The translations under genes were made by a program, and so were the position numbers. The notes beneath the pieces are model-generated. The model was not told the DNA's origin and searched no databases. It saw only the letters and a list, made by a program, of their open reading frames with translations. Below are positions 50,325 through 58,133 of a stretch of DNA of 64,000 nucleotides, one piece after another. Location: NCBI RefSeq assembly GCF_002160515.1, contig NZ_NFKS01000002.1, forward strand, positions 116,808-180,807. Reading direction: 5' to 3'. The stretch comes from Anaeromassilibacillus sp. An172. GTDB lineage: Bacteria > Bacillota > Clostridia > Oscillospirales > Acutalibacteraceae. The first letter of the stretch is position 1, and the number at the start of each line of letters is the position of its first letter.

Positions 50325-51314
50325 ATGGCGAAAAAATTAAAGACCACCAAGGGTAAAAAGCAATACAGCTTTGAACAGCGCCCCGGAATGATAAAGCTTT
50401 GCAAAAGCTATGGCAGTAACTTTAAAAAGCTGTTTTGCGCAAACCTGTTGTTTTTAATACCCTCGGGAATAATCGCAGGAGTGCTCACATGGCTTAGTAT
50501 AATAACCGGAGATAATCTCATGCTCCTGGCTTTTTTATCAATTATCTTTTGTATGCCATTTTTCGGAGGACTTACAAAGGTAACTGCTGAACTGGCGAGA
50601 GGAAACCGTGATATAAATGTATTTGAAACATTTAAGGAAGCTTTGATTGGCAAGGGCCTGCGATTTCTTCTTATAGGTGTTATTCTGTATCCTTTTACAA
50701 TAGTATCCCTTTATTCTTTTTTGCTGTATTACTACATGTCAAAAGAAATGATTACAATGTACCTGTTTATGGGATTGTGCGGAATATTTATTGTAATAAT
50801 ACTTTTCATAGTTTTTTATCTCTGTTCCCTTGCCGCAAGCACTGATAAGGGCATGAAGTATGTTTTTAAAAACAGTTTTTATCTCAGCTTCTATAAGGCA
50901 AGATATAACTACAGAACACTTTTAAGACTTGTTTTGGTTATAGCCATTGTAGCTCTCGGCGAGTATTTAACCAGCTTTAATCTTGTGGGAAATATAGTTT
51001 ATTGGTGTGTAATACTTTTGTTTTTGCCTGCTCTTGTTTCCTTTGTTATAAACTTCGGTGTCATAGATTTTATCGACAGAAAGATAAACTACGATTCAGG
51101 AATTAAACGTGGCTTGGAGAAAATGGCCCAAAGCCCAGAGGAGATAGAAAAGCAGAGAACGCCGGAAGAAACTCAGCGTGTAGCAGAGAATCTTCAGAGA
51201 ATTGCAGAAAGCGGAAACGACGACGACTATATTTTCCATAACGGAAAGATGGTTAAGAGAAGCGTTTTGATTAAAGAACTGGAAAGACAGGAGAATTTAG
51301 AGGATGGAAAGTAA
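50325..51314 (+). CDS. Multi-pass membrane protein, unknown
   Basis: 329 residues from ATG 50325 with GGGAAG upstream. It has about six hydrophobic segments (CANLLFLIPSGIIAGVLTWL, FLLIGVILYPFTIVSLYSFL, FIVIILFIVFYLC, LVLVIAIVALGEYL and others) and a charged C-terminal tail of about 60 residues with a helical EIEKQRTPEETQRVAENLQ segment. It resembles YesL/DUF624-style proteins in layout, but no family is confirmed. It overlaps the next gene by 11 nt. Confidence 0.6.
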   Translation: MAKKLKTTKGKKQYSFEQRPGMIKLCKSYGSNFKKLFCANLLFLIPSGIIAGVLTWLSIITGDNLMLLAFLSIIFCMPFFGGLTKVTAELARGNRDINVFETFKEALIGKGLRFLLIGVILYPFTIVSLYSFLLYYYMSKEMITMYLFMGLCGIFIVIILFIVFYLCSLAASTDKGMKYVFKNSFYLSFYKARYNYRTLLRLVLVIAIVALGEYLTSFNLVGNIVYWCVILLFLPALVSFVINFGVIDFIDRKINYDSGIKRGLEKMAQSPEEIEKQRTPEETQRVAENLQRIAESGNDDDYIFHNGKMVKRSVLIKELERQENLEDGK

Positions 51315-51903
51315 AAAGGTATTCGGCGGATTGGTGCTGGGAATTGTTTCCGTCATCGTTTTAGGTATAATTCTGACTTTCGTGGTTTTTGATAATGGAA
51401 GTACGGAAGCTACAACGGAAAATACAACGGGTGAAACTCAGACGGTTGAGACTGAAGAATCTACAGCAGAGGAAAGCAGTTCATCCACAGAAGAGATAAC
51501 AGAAGCCACTGAAACAGAAGCCGTAACCGAAGCTGAACCGATTTCCGAGACACAGCAGGAAACAGCAGACAGAACCTCTTGCTACGGAACATGGAAACCC
51601 TCTAAAGTTGAAGACGGCTTGACAGGTGAAGAGATAAGCTTCAATGAGGCTTTCGGAAATGATTTCTATGAGATTGAAAACGGACTTACATTGTCAGAGG
51701 ACGGAAGCTTTGAGCTTGTGTTGGGAACAATGAAAAGCGAAGACGAAGGACATGGAACATTTACAATAAATGATGACAGTCTTGAAGTTACATATGCCAA
51801 CGGCAAAAGTGATATTTTTAATCTTACTAAAGACGGCGACGGAAATATAATTTATATTCTTGTTCCGAGATACAATTTCACAGTTTATTTTGAAAGAGCT
51901 TAA
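51304..51903 (+). CDS. Membrane-anchored extracellular protein with Thr/Glu linker, unknown
   Basis: 199 residues: N-terminal membrane anchor (LGIVSVIVLGIILTFVVF), a Thr/Glu/Ser-rich linker from about 33 to 91 and a beta-rich C-terminal domain starting YGTWKPSKV that reads like a small lipocalin-type or DUF4923-like fold (LTLSEDGSFELVLG, HGTFTINDDSLEVTYANG). No enzyme motif visible. It overlaps the preceding membrane protein gene and ends at a terminator. Confidence 0.6.
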   Translation: MESKKVFGGLVLGIVSVIVLGIILTFVVFDNGSTEATTENTTGETQTVETEESTAEESSSSTEEITEATETEAVTEAEPISETQQETADRTSCYGTWKPSKVEDGLTGEEISFNEAFGNDFYEIENGLTLSEDGSFELVLGTMKSEDEGHGTFTINDDSLEVTYANGKSDIFNLTKDGDGNIIYILVPRYNFTVYFERA

Positions 51904-51907
51904 AAGT

Positions 51908-51943
51908 AAAGCACACAGTTTTTAAAGGCTGTGTGCTTTTGTG
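51908..51943 (+). terminator. Terminator after the membrane-anchored protein
   Basis: An 11-bp perfect stem (51908-51918 with 51929-51939) with 10-nt loop followed by TGTGG. The right arm ends in T-rich sequence. Confidence 0.7.
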
Positions 51944-52024
51944 GTTGCTAAAATAATTAAAACTATAGACATAATTTTAAAGAAATGGTAGAATAAAACT
52001 TAATAAATAGCAGGAGGGATAGAA

Positions 52025-52438
52025 ATGGCAGATTTGGAAAGATTTCTTAAAGCACAGGAGTACTCTTACGACACTGCGCTGAAAGAAATAAAAAACGGCA
52101 AGAAGGTTTCGCACTGGATGTGGTACATATTTCCTCAGATTGAGGGACTTGGAACCAGCTCCACAGCAATGTATTATGCAATTAAAGATAAAAAAGAGGC
52201 GGAAGAATATATAAGTAATCCGGTACTTTGGAACAGAATTTTGGAAATTTCCTCGGCGTTGCTTTCCATTGACAGCAGCGACCCATATGAGGTTATGGGA
52301 TATCCCGATAACAGAAAGTTAAAGTCATCAATGACTTTATTTTACGAAGTAAGCGGAAATGAAATTTTCAAAAAAGTTTTGGATAAGTTCTATAACGGAG
52401 AAGAAGACGGATTTACTCTGGAAAAGCTTAATAAGTAA
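52025..52438 (+). CDS. DUF1810-family protein
   Basis: 137 residues. The family-typical start FLKAQEYSYDTALKEIKNGKKVSHWMWYIFPQI and the DPYEVMGYPDNRKLKSSMTLF segment are clear. DUF1810 proteins are small, helical and uncharacterised, found in bacteria and fungi. AGGAGGGAT precedes the ATG. It ends convergently with a tRNA gene. Confidence 0.9.
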   Translation: MADLERFLKAQEYSYDTALKEIKNGKKVSHWMWYIFPQIEGLGTSSTAMYYAIKDKKEAEEYISNPVLWNRILEISSALLSIDSSDPYEVMGYPDNRKLKSSMTLFYEVSGNEIFKKVLDKFYNGEEDGFTLEKLNK

Positions 52439-52454
52439 TTTATAAAAAAACAAA

Positions 52455-52482
52455 AACACCGAGTTCTTAGAACTCGGTGTTG
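52455..52482. terminator. Terminator between DUF1810 and tRNA-Leu
   Basis: Arms 52455-52465 and 52471-52481 form an 11-bp hairpin with a 5-nt loop. On the minus strand a T-rich tail follows, so it ends the tRNA transcript and probably the DUF1810 one. Confidence 0.75.
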
Positions 52483-52484
52483 AT

Positions 52485-52568
52485 TGGTGCGAGTGACGAG
52501 ACTTGAACTCGTACGTCATGGACACACGCCCCTCAAACGTGCCTGTCTGCCTATTCCAGCACACTCGC
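52485..52568 (-). tRNA. tRNA-Leu(GAG)
   Basis: Minus-strand cloverleaf: acceptor GCGAGTG with CACTCGC, discriminator A and encoded CCA, an anticodon stem CACGT/GCGTG with loop TTGAGGG (anticodon GAG), a long variable arm (TGTCCATGACGTA region) as in class II tRNAs and a T-arm GAGTTCAAGTCTC. The length and variable arm fit leucine. Confidence 0.93.
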
Positions 52569-52704
52569 ATTTATTAACTTTGTCGGTCAACGATGATTAT
52601 TATATCAGATAGCTGAGTGTTTGTCAACACTTTTTTACAAAAAATATTTTTATATTTCTTAAAACTGCCCGATCTCCTATTATTTCAAATTATTAAAAAA
52701 CAGC

Positions 52705-52733
52705 TTGACAAAACAGAGTTATTGTAGTATAAC
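52705..52733 (+). promoter_or_regulatory. Promoter of the flavodoxin gene
   Basis: TTGACA at 52705-52710 and TATAAC at 52728-52733, spacer 17 bp. Confidence 0.7.
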
Positions 52734-52742
52734 TAAATAAAG

Positions 52743-52793
52743 GTTAGTTACAGCTAACTTTTATTTTTAGAAATAAGTTAGTTTAATCTAACT
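52743..52793. promoter_or_regulatory. Two palindromic operator-like sites between promoter and flavodoxin
   Basis: GTTAG-N6-CTAAC at 52743-52758 and AGTTAG-N6-CTAACT at 52776-52793 share the same half-sites and spacing, 33 bp apart and just downstream of the -10. Such paired sites suggest a dimeric repressor; iron- or metal-responsive control is a guess from the genes that follow. Confidence 0.6.
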
Positions 52794-52818
52794 AAATACA
52801 AAGAAAAGAGGTTTTTAT

Positions 52819-53241
52819 ATGAGTAAAGTAGCAATAGTTTATTGGAGCGGTACAGGAAACACCGAGGCCATGGCTAATTTTGTTGCAGAGGGCGCAAAAG
52901 AGGCGGGAGCTGAGGTTACATTGTTTACAGCAATGGAATTTGACGGCGGACTTATGGATAACTTTGACGCAGTAGCTTTCGGATGCCCATCAATGGGAGC
53001 AGAGCAGCTGGAGGAAGATGAGTTTGAACCAATGTTTATAGGCTGTGAATCAAAGCTTTCCGGAAAGAAAATAGGACTCTTTGGTTCTTACGGCTGGGGC
53101 GACGGTGAATGGATGAGAAATTGGGAAGAAACCTGCAGGGGAGACGGAGCTCAGCTTGTTATGGATGGCGTAATATGCAATGAAGCCCCTGACCGTGATG
53201 CTGAAAACGACTGCAAAAATCTCGGAAAAGCACTTGCCTGA
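52819..53241 (+). CDS. Short-chain flavodoxin
   Basis: 140 residues. The FMN phosphate loop is SGTGNTE at residues 10-16, and the isoalloxazine loops are GCPSMGAEQLEEDEFEPM and GSYGWGDGEW with Trp and Tyr. It is a one-electron carrier that can replace ferredoxin when iron is low. AAGAGG precedes the ATG. The paired operators upstream suggest conditional expression, and a ZIP metal transporter gene follows. Confidence 0.93.
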   Translation: MSKVAIVYWSGTGNTEAMANFVAEGAKEAGAEVTLFTAMEFDGGLMDNFDAVAFGCPSMGAEQLEEDEFEPMFIGCESKLSGKKIGLFGSYGWGDGEWMRNWEETCRGDGAQLVMDGVICNEAPDRDAENDCKNLGKALA

Positions 53242-53295
53242 TTTGTCATTTTTTAATATAATAGAACTATATTATATTAGAATATGGGATGTGCT

Positions 53296-54084
53296 ATGAA
53301 AGGTTTGCTGTATGCGTCTTTAGGAACCGGTTTTACATTTTTGATGACAACTTTGGGTTCGGCTTTGGTTTATTTATTTAAAAAAGAACCTGATACCAAG
53401 ACACAACGTGTGTTTTTAGGATTTGCAGCAGGTGTCATGATTTCTGCTTCTTTTTGGAGTTTACTTTTGCCGGCTATTGAAGAATCTGAGAAAATGGGAG
53501 TACCAGGGTGGATTCCGTCTGCATTTGGATTTGCTCTGGGTGTTGTGTTTCTTATGACGCTGAACCTTTTATTGCCTCATCTTCATATAGACCAAAATAA
53601 ACCCTCGGAAAAGTATATACATAAAAAGCGAACAACTCTTTTGGTGACGGCAGTGACGCTGCACAATATACCTGAGGGAATGGCAGTTGGCCTTGCGTTT
53701 GCTTTGGCTATGCAAGAGGGAAATATGGGAAATCTGTCAGCCGCCATGGCTCTTGCCTTGGGAATAGGAATACAGAATTTTCCTGAAGGAGCGGCAATAT
53801 CCCTTCCGTTAAGAAAAGAGGGACTAAGCCGCACACGTTCATTTTTATATGGAAGTATGTCGGGAATAGTGGAACCTATTTTCGGAATAAGTGTGGTACT
53901 GCTGGCAGGAACAGTAAGCTCAATAATGCCTTGGCTTTTGTCATTTGCCGCAGGCGCCATGATATATGTAACAGTTGAAGAGCTTATCCCCGAATCACAG
54001 ATGGGTGAACATTCAAACCTGGGAACTATTAGTATAATGGTTGGTTTCCTGATAATGATGATACTTGATACAGCTCTTGGCTGA
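53296..54084 (+). CDS. ZIP-family metal transporter (GufA-like)
   Basis: 262 residues from ATG 53296 (a TGGGA lies 7 nt before; ATG 53284 has no site and would add four residues). Eight hydrophobic segments; metal-binding motifs HNIPEGMAVGLA and QNFPEGAAISLP are the ZIP signature, and a His-containing loop (LLPHLHIDQ) is present. It imports divalent metals such as zinc or iron. It lies 54 nt after the flavodoxin gene and may share its control. Confidence 0.92.
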   Translation: MKGLLYASLGTGFTFLMTTLGSALVYLFKKEPDTKTQRVFLGFAAGVMISASFWSLLLPAIEESEKMGVPGWIPSAFGFALGVVFLMTLNLLLPHLHIDQNKPSEKYIHKKRTTLLVTAVTLHNIPEGMAVGLAFALAMQEGNMGNLSAAMALALGIGIQNFPEGAAISLPLRKEGLSRTRSFLYGSMSGIVEPIFGISVVLLAGTVSSIMPWLLSFAAGAMIYVTVEELIPESQMGEHSNLGTISIMVGFLIMMILDTALG

Positions 54085-54115
54085 TAATGTAAAAATTTTA
54101 ATACTGCAAAAAATT

Positions 54116-54144
54116 ATGCCGTCCCATATAGGACGGCATTTTAT
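54116..54144. terminator. Bidirectional terminator between ZIP and iscU genes
   Basis: A 9-bp perfect stem (54116-54124 with 54131-54139) with flanking A- and T-rich tracts. Confidence 0.8.
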
Positions 54145-54159
54145 ATGTTAAATGTTATC

Positions 54160-54597
54160 TCAATGTTTACCACAGCAGTAACCGCAGGTTTCGCAGTTTG
54201 GGAATTCTTCGGTATTGTAGTCAATTCCTATTTTATTGTAGTAGTCCTGTACAGCCGCTTTTATTGCTTCCTCGGCCAAAACCGAGCAGTGCATTTTGTG
54301 AGCCGGCAAACCGTCCAGAGCTTCCGCAACCGCTTTGTTTGAAAGCTTTAAAGCTTCATCTATAGACTTTCCTTTAATCATTTCTGTCGCCATAGAGCTT
54401 GAAGCGATGGCGGAACCACATCCGAAAGTCTCAAACTTTACATCGGTAATTATATTTTTATCTACTTTCAAGTATATTTTCATAATGTCGCCGCATTTAG
54501 CGTTTCCAACTTCGCCTATTCCGTCGGCGTTCTCAATTTCGCCCAGATTTCTTGGGTTCATAAAATGGTCCATTACTTTTTCACTGTATAATGCCAT
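54160..54597 (-). CDS. Fe-S cluster assembly scaffold IscU/NifU-like
   Basis: 145 residues. The three cluster-ligand cysteines are Cys35 in AKCGD, Cys60 in FGCGSAIASSS and Cys104 in KMHCSVLAEEA. The C-terminus has an extra Cys-rich tail (CETCGYCCGKH), common in Clostridial NifU-type scaffolds. It builds Fe-S clusters with sulfur from the cysteine desulfurase encoded just upstream (9 nt gap). Confidence 0.95.
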   Translation of the reverse strand: MALYSEKVMDHFMNPRNLGEIENADGIGEVGNAKCGDIMKIYLKVDKNIITDVKFETFGCGSAIASSSMATEMIKGKSIDEALKLSNKAVAEALDGLPAHKMHCSVLAEEAIKAAVQDYYNKIGIDYNTEEFPNCETCGYCCGKH

Positions 54598-54606
54598 AAA
54601 GCCACC

Positions 54607-55797
54607 TCATTTCAAAATATATTCTTTTCTGCCCTTTTCTTTGTCTTTCCAAAGAGGGGAGATGTTTCTCAGATAATTTACCACCTGTGGAACAGTTTCA
54701 ATCATGTAGTCGATTTCCTCTTCTGTGTTGTATTCACAGAGGGAAAGTCTTAAAGAGCCGTGAGCGATTTCGTGTGGTCTGCCTATTGATAAAAGCACAT
54801 GGCTTGGGTCAAGGGAACCCGAGGTACAGGCAGAGCCGGAGGAAGCGGAAACACCTTTTGCATCAAGTAAAAGCAGTAAACTTTCACCCTCTATGCCCTC
54901 AAAACAAATGCTTACATTGCCAGGCAGACGATTTTCTTTGTCACCGTTTAAAGCGGAGTGAGGGACTTTTAAAAGTCCGTCGATAAGCTTGTTGCGGAGA
55001 GGAATAAGGTAATCCGAATTGCTGTCGATTTTTTCACAGACTTCCTCAAAGGCTGACGCCATAGACATAATGGCGGGAATATTTTCAGTTCCGGCACGCT
55101 TGCCTCGCTCCTGAGCACCGCCGTCAATTAAATTTGTAAGGGGAACGCTTTTTCTTGCGTAAAGAACGCCGATGCCCTTAGGACCGTGGAACTTGTGGGC
55201 GGAGAGGGAAAGCAAATCAATGTTTTCCTTTTCAACATCTATGTGAAGATGTCCGGCAGCCTGAACTGCGTCGGTGTGGAAAATAACGCAGTTTTCACGG
55301 CAGATTTTTCCAATCTCAGATATGGGAAGTATAGTTCCTATTTCGTTGTTTGCGTACATTATTGTCACAAGACATGTATCTTCTCTTATGGCGTCTGCAA
55401 CCTGCTCAGGCTTTATCATTCCGTTTTCATCTACCGGTAAAAGCTCAATTTCAAAGCCTTTCTTTGACAATCGGTCAAGTGTGTGCAGAACTGCGTGATG
55501 TTCAAAGGCTGTTGAGATAATATGCTTTTTGCCTTTTCTTAATCCTATTTCTGCGGCGGAGATAATAGCCTGGTTGTCGGCTTCGCTTCCGCCTGAGGTG
55601 AAGTAAATCTCTTTTGGTGAACAGCCGAGATATTTTGCAATAGTTTCTCTCGCCTGGGATAAAGCTTCGGCGGCCTCTTGACCTACTGAATGTAGGCTTG
55701 AGGGGTTTCCGTATACATTTTCCATATATTTAACCATTGTTTTAATAGCAATGGGACTCATCTTTGTTGTAGCCGCATTGTCTGCGTATACTTTCAT
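54607..55797 (-). CDS. Cysteine desulfurase (IscS/NifS)
   Basis: 396 residues. PLP lysine in SLSAHKFHGPKG, active-site Cys in the SSGSACTSGSLDPSHVL loop, and FTSGGSEADNQAI and MYANNEIGTI typical of class V desulfurases. It takes sulfur from cysteine and hands it to the IscU neighbour. GGAGGTAC precedes the minus-strand ATG. Middle gene of metY-iscS-iscU. Confidence 0.95.
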   Translation of the reverse strand: MKVYADNAATTKMSPIAIKTMVKYMENVYGNPSSLHSVGQEAAEALSQARETIAKYLGCSPKEIYFTSGGSEADNQAIISAAEIGLRKGKKHIISTAFEHHAVLHTLDRLSKKGFEIELLPVDENGMIKPEQVADAIREDTCLVTIMYANNEIGTILPISEIGKICRENCVIFHTDAVQAAGHLHIDVEKENIDLLSLSAHKFHGPKGIGVLYARKSVPLTNLIDGGAQERGKRAGTENIPAIMSMASAFEEVCEKIDSNSDYLIPLRNKLIDGLLKVPHSALNGDKENRLPGNVSICFEGIEGESLLLLLDAKGVSASSGSACTSGSLDPSHVLLSIGRPHEIAHGSLRLSLCEYNTEEEIDYMIETVPQVVNYLRNISPLWKDKEKGRKEYILK

Positions 55798-55822
55798 TTT
55801 TGTACCTCCTTTTATTCGGTAT

Positions 55823-57109
55823 CTATTTTACGGCGTTAAAACCGTTTTCAAGGTCTGCCAAGATATCGTCAATGTGTTCGGTGCCGATTGACAGACGTAT
55901 TGTGTTTGGTTTTATTCCTGAAGCTAACAGCTCTTCCTGTGAAAGCTGGGAATGAGTTGTTGAGGCAGGATGAATGACAAGGCTTTTTAAATCTGCAATG
56001 TTTGCAAGCAATGAGAAAAGCTCAAGGCTTTCTGTAAATTTTTTCGCTTTTTCTCCGTCGCCTTTTATTTCAAATGTAAATATAGAAGCGGCTCCATTTG
56101 GGAAATATCTATTGTAAAGCTCCTTTTCTCTGCCCTTTGCAAGGGAAGGGTGGTTAACCTTTTCCACCTGCGGATGATTATTGAGAAATTCCACAACCTT
56201 TAAAGCGTTCTGAACATGGCGTTCAACTCTCAAAGAAAGGGTTTCAAGTCCCTGCAATAAAAGGAAAGAGTTAAAAGGTGAGATTGCCGCTCCCTGATCT
56301 CTCATGAGTGTTGTTCTCAGCTTTACAATATAGGCGAGATTTCCGCAGATTTCCGAGAAAACCGTTCCGTGATAGGACGGATTGGGCTTTGTAATTCCCG
56401 GGAACTTGTCGTTTTGTGTCCAGTCGAATTTTCCCGAATCTATTATAACTCCGCCCATAACAGTTCCGTGACCGCCTATAAATTTTGTGGCTGAATGAAC
56501 CACAATATCTGCCCCATGTTCAATAGGTCTTAAAAGATAAGGTGTTGTAAAGGTGCTGTCTACAATAAAAGGTATGCCGTGCTTGTGGGCAATAGCCGAA
56601 ATAGCCTCAAGGTCGATTACATTTGAATTTGGATTTCCAAGAGTTTCAGCATAGATAAGCTTCGTGTTTTCCTTTATTGCTTTTTCAAAGTTTTCAGGCT
56701 CTCTGGGGTCTGCAAAAGTGGTTTCCAAACCCTGATCACGGAGAGTATTTGCAAAAAGATTGTATGTGCCTCCGTACAAATTCATTGATGCAACAATGTG
56801 GTCGCCTGCCACAGCTATATTTTGTACTGCGTAGGTGATGGCCGCCGAACCTGAAGCTGTCGCCAAAGCTGCGGCGCCGCCCTCAAGTGCGGCAATTCTC
56901 TCTTCAAAAACAGAAGAGGTTGGATTCATAAGTCTTGTGTAGATGTTTCCGCCTTCGCTTAGGTTAAATCGTCCTGCGGCTTGGGCAGAATCCTTAAAGA
57001 CATATGCTGTCGTAGCGTAAATAGGAACAGCTCTTGCGTCTGTTGCAGGGTCGGGACTTTCCTGTCCTGCGTGTATCTGTATAGTTTCAAATTTATAATT
57101 CTTTTTCAT
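55823..57109 (-). CDS. O-acetylhomoserine (thiol)-lyase, MetY type
   Basis: 428 residues from minus-strand ATG 57109 with AAAGGA upstream; the upstream in-frame ATG is not needed. It carries FETIQIHAGQESPDPATDARAVPIYATTAYVFKD, the PLP lysine in VVHSATKFIGGHGT and the C-terminal STTHSQLSQEEL, typical of the MetY branch. It makes homocysteine from O-acetylhomoserine and sulfide (or cysteine-type sulfur donors). It heads an operon with iscS and iscU, joining sulfur assimilation to cluster assembly. Confidence 0.9.
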   Translation of the reverse strand: MKKNYKFETIQIHAGQESPDPATDARAVPIYATTAYVFKDSAQAAGRFNLSEGGNIYTRLMNPTSSVFEERIAALEGGAAALATASGSAAITYAVQNIAVAGDHIVASMNLYGGTYNLFANTLRDQGLETTFADPREPENFEKAIKENTKLIYAETLGNPNSNVIDLEAISAIAHKHGIPFIVDSTFTTPYLLRPIEHGADIVVHSATKFIGGHGTVMGGVIIDSGKFDWTQNDKFPGITKPNPSYHGTVFSEICGNLAYIVKLRTTLMRDQGAAISPFNSFLLLQGLETLSLRVERHVQNALKVVEFLNNHPQVEKVNHPSLAKGREKELYNRYFPNGAASIFTFEIKGDGEKAKKFTESLELFSLLANIADLKSLVIHPASTTHSQLSQEELLASGIKPNTIRLSIGTEHIDDILADLENGFNAVK

Positions 57110-57210
57110 ATAAAATCCTTTCGTCTGCATGTTATTTTCTGTCTGTCAACAGCGGCACATTCGTCCGAAACGATAATTTTTTCTTAAAAGCTTAGAAAAC
57201 AGCTTGAGCA

Positions 57211-57247
57211 TATAATCATACCTTTCTTATAGGTTAATATGATTATA
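57211..57247 (-). promoter_or_regulatory. Inverted repeat at the metY leader
   Basis: A perfect 10-bp repeat (57211-57220 with 57238-57247) spans the -10 and the start of the transcript; it may be an operator or a 5' RNA hairpin. Confidence 0.45.
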
Positions 57248-57277
57248 TTCCTATAAACCTATCGTGTCAATAGGAAT
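57242..57277 (-). promoter_or_regulatory. Promoter of metY-iscS-iscU with ATTCCTAT palindrome
   Basis: Minus strand TTGACA (57270-57265), 17-bp spacer, TATAAT (57247-57242). Overlapping it is a perfect palindrome ATTCCTAT (57247-57254) to ATAGGAAT (57270-57277), with a further CCTAT at 57258-57262. A repressor bound here would block the promoter; an Rrf2-type (CymR/IscR-like) regulator is inference. Confidence 0.7.
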
Positions 57278-57341
57278 ATGAAATTTATTCCATAAAACAG
57301 GACTTAATAAAATGGATAATGATATATTGTTTTGTTTTTTA

Positions 57342-57369
57342 TTGACATTTTAATTAAATATGATATACT
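57342..57369 (+). promoter_or_regulatory. Promoter of the 2H phosphoesterase-RtcB operon
   Basis: TTGACA at 57342-57347 and TATACT at 57364-57369, spacer 16 bp. GGGGTGAAAGG precedes the ATG at 57402. Confidence 0.7.
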
Positions 57370-57401
57370 GAAACAAATTGATTGTTAAGGGGTGAAAGGC
57401 T

Positions 57402-58118
57402 ATGTCTGAAAATAAAAAGCGTGAAACATTAGAAGAATTTAAAAACAGAGTTTACGGTTTTGAAAGCAACAGCATATATCTCAATGATTTCGGTTCTTTC
57501 AATACAGCAGGAGGGCTATGCAAAAAAGTCGATGAAAACGGAAAAATGAAAAAATTTATAGGAAACACAACTGTTTTTCTTCTGAATGATAATAATGGTT
57601 TTAAAGACAGGGTGATTTATTTTCAGCAGGTTCTTTACACCATGTGTCATAGGATGCTGTCAGAAAAGCTTAGAGAAAATACTCTGCACATGACGCTCCA
57701 CGACCTTATGAACGGTTTGCCTGAGGAAGTGTCACAGGAGGATATGAAGAAGCTGGGTGACAAAATCCAAAATATTTTATCTGACCTAAGAAAAAAGCCT
57801 TTTAAAATAAACTTGCAGTCAACATGGGCTTTTAATATGGTAAATACCAGCATTGTTCTGGGGCTTGAACCCTGCACCCAAAGGGACTGGGACATTTTGA
57901 CAGATATTTATAGAAAAGTTGATGAGGTGTACAGTCTTAGCTATCCCTTTACACCTCATGTCACCTTGGCTTATTTTAAACCGGGCAGCTATAGCGGCAG
58001 TGAAGTAGAAAAGCTTCGCTATACCATTGAATGTTTGTCAGAGGAAAAGCTGTCTGTTACATTTACAGAAAAAGACCTTGTTTATCAGATTTTTGAAGAT
58101 ATGAACAGTTATTATTAG
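57402..58118 (+). CDS. 2H phosphoesterase-like protein
   Basis: 238 residues. Two H-x-T motifs are visible: LHMTLHDL near residue 105 and PHVTLAYF near residue 195. This is the hallmark of the 2H superfamily (LigT/RNA cyclic phosphodiesterases). Members open 2',3'-cyclic phosphates or related ends. It is 15 nt upstream of rtcB in the same direction, so a role in preparing RNA ends for ligation or removing products is likely by context. Exact activity is not provable from sequence. Confidence 0.75.
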   Translation: MSENKKRETLEEFKNRVYGFESNSIYLNDFGSFNTAGGLCKKVDENGKMKKFIGNTTVFLLNDNNGFKDRVIYFQQVLYTMCHRMLSEKLRENTLHMTLHDLMNGLPEEVSQEDMKKLGDKIQNILSDLRKKPFKINLQSTWAFNMVNTSIVLGLEPCTQRDWDILTDIYRKVDEVYSLSYPFTPHVTLAYFKPGSYSGSEVEKLRYTIECLSEEKLSVTFTEKDLVYQIFEDMNSYY

Positions 58119-58133
58119 TTAAAGAGGTAATTT

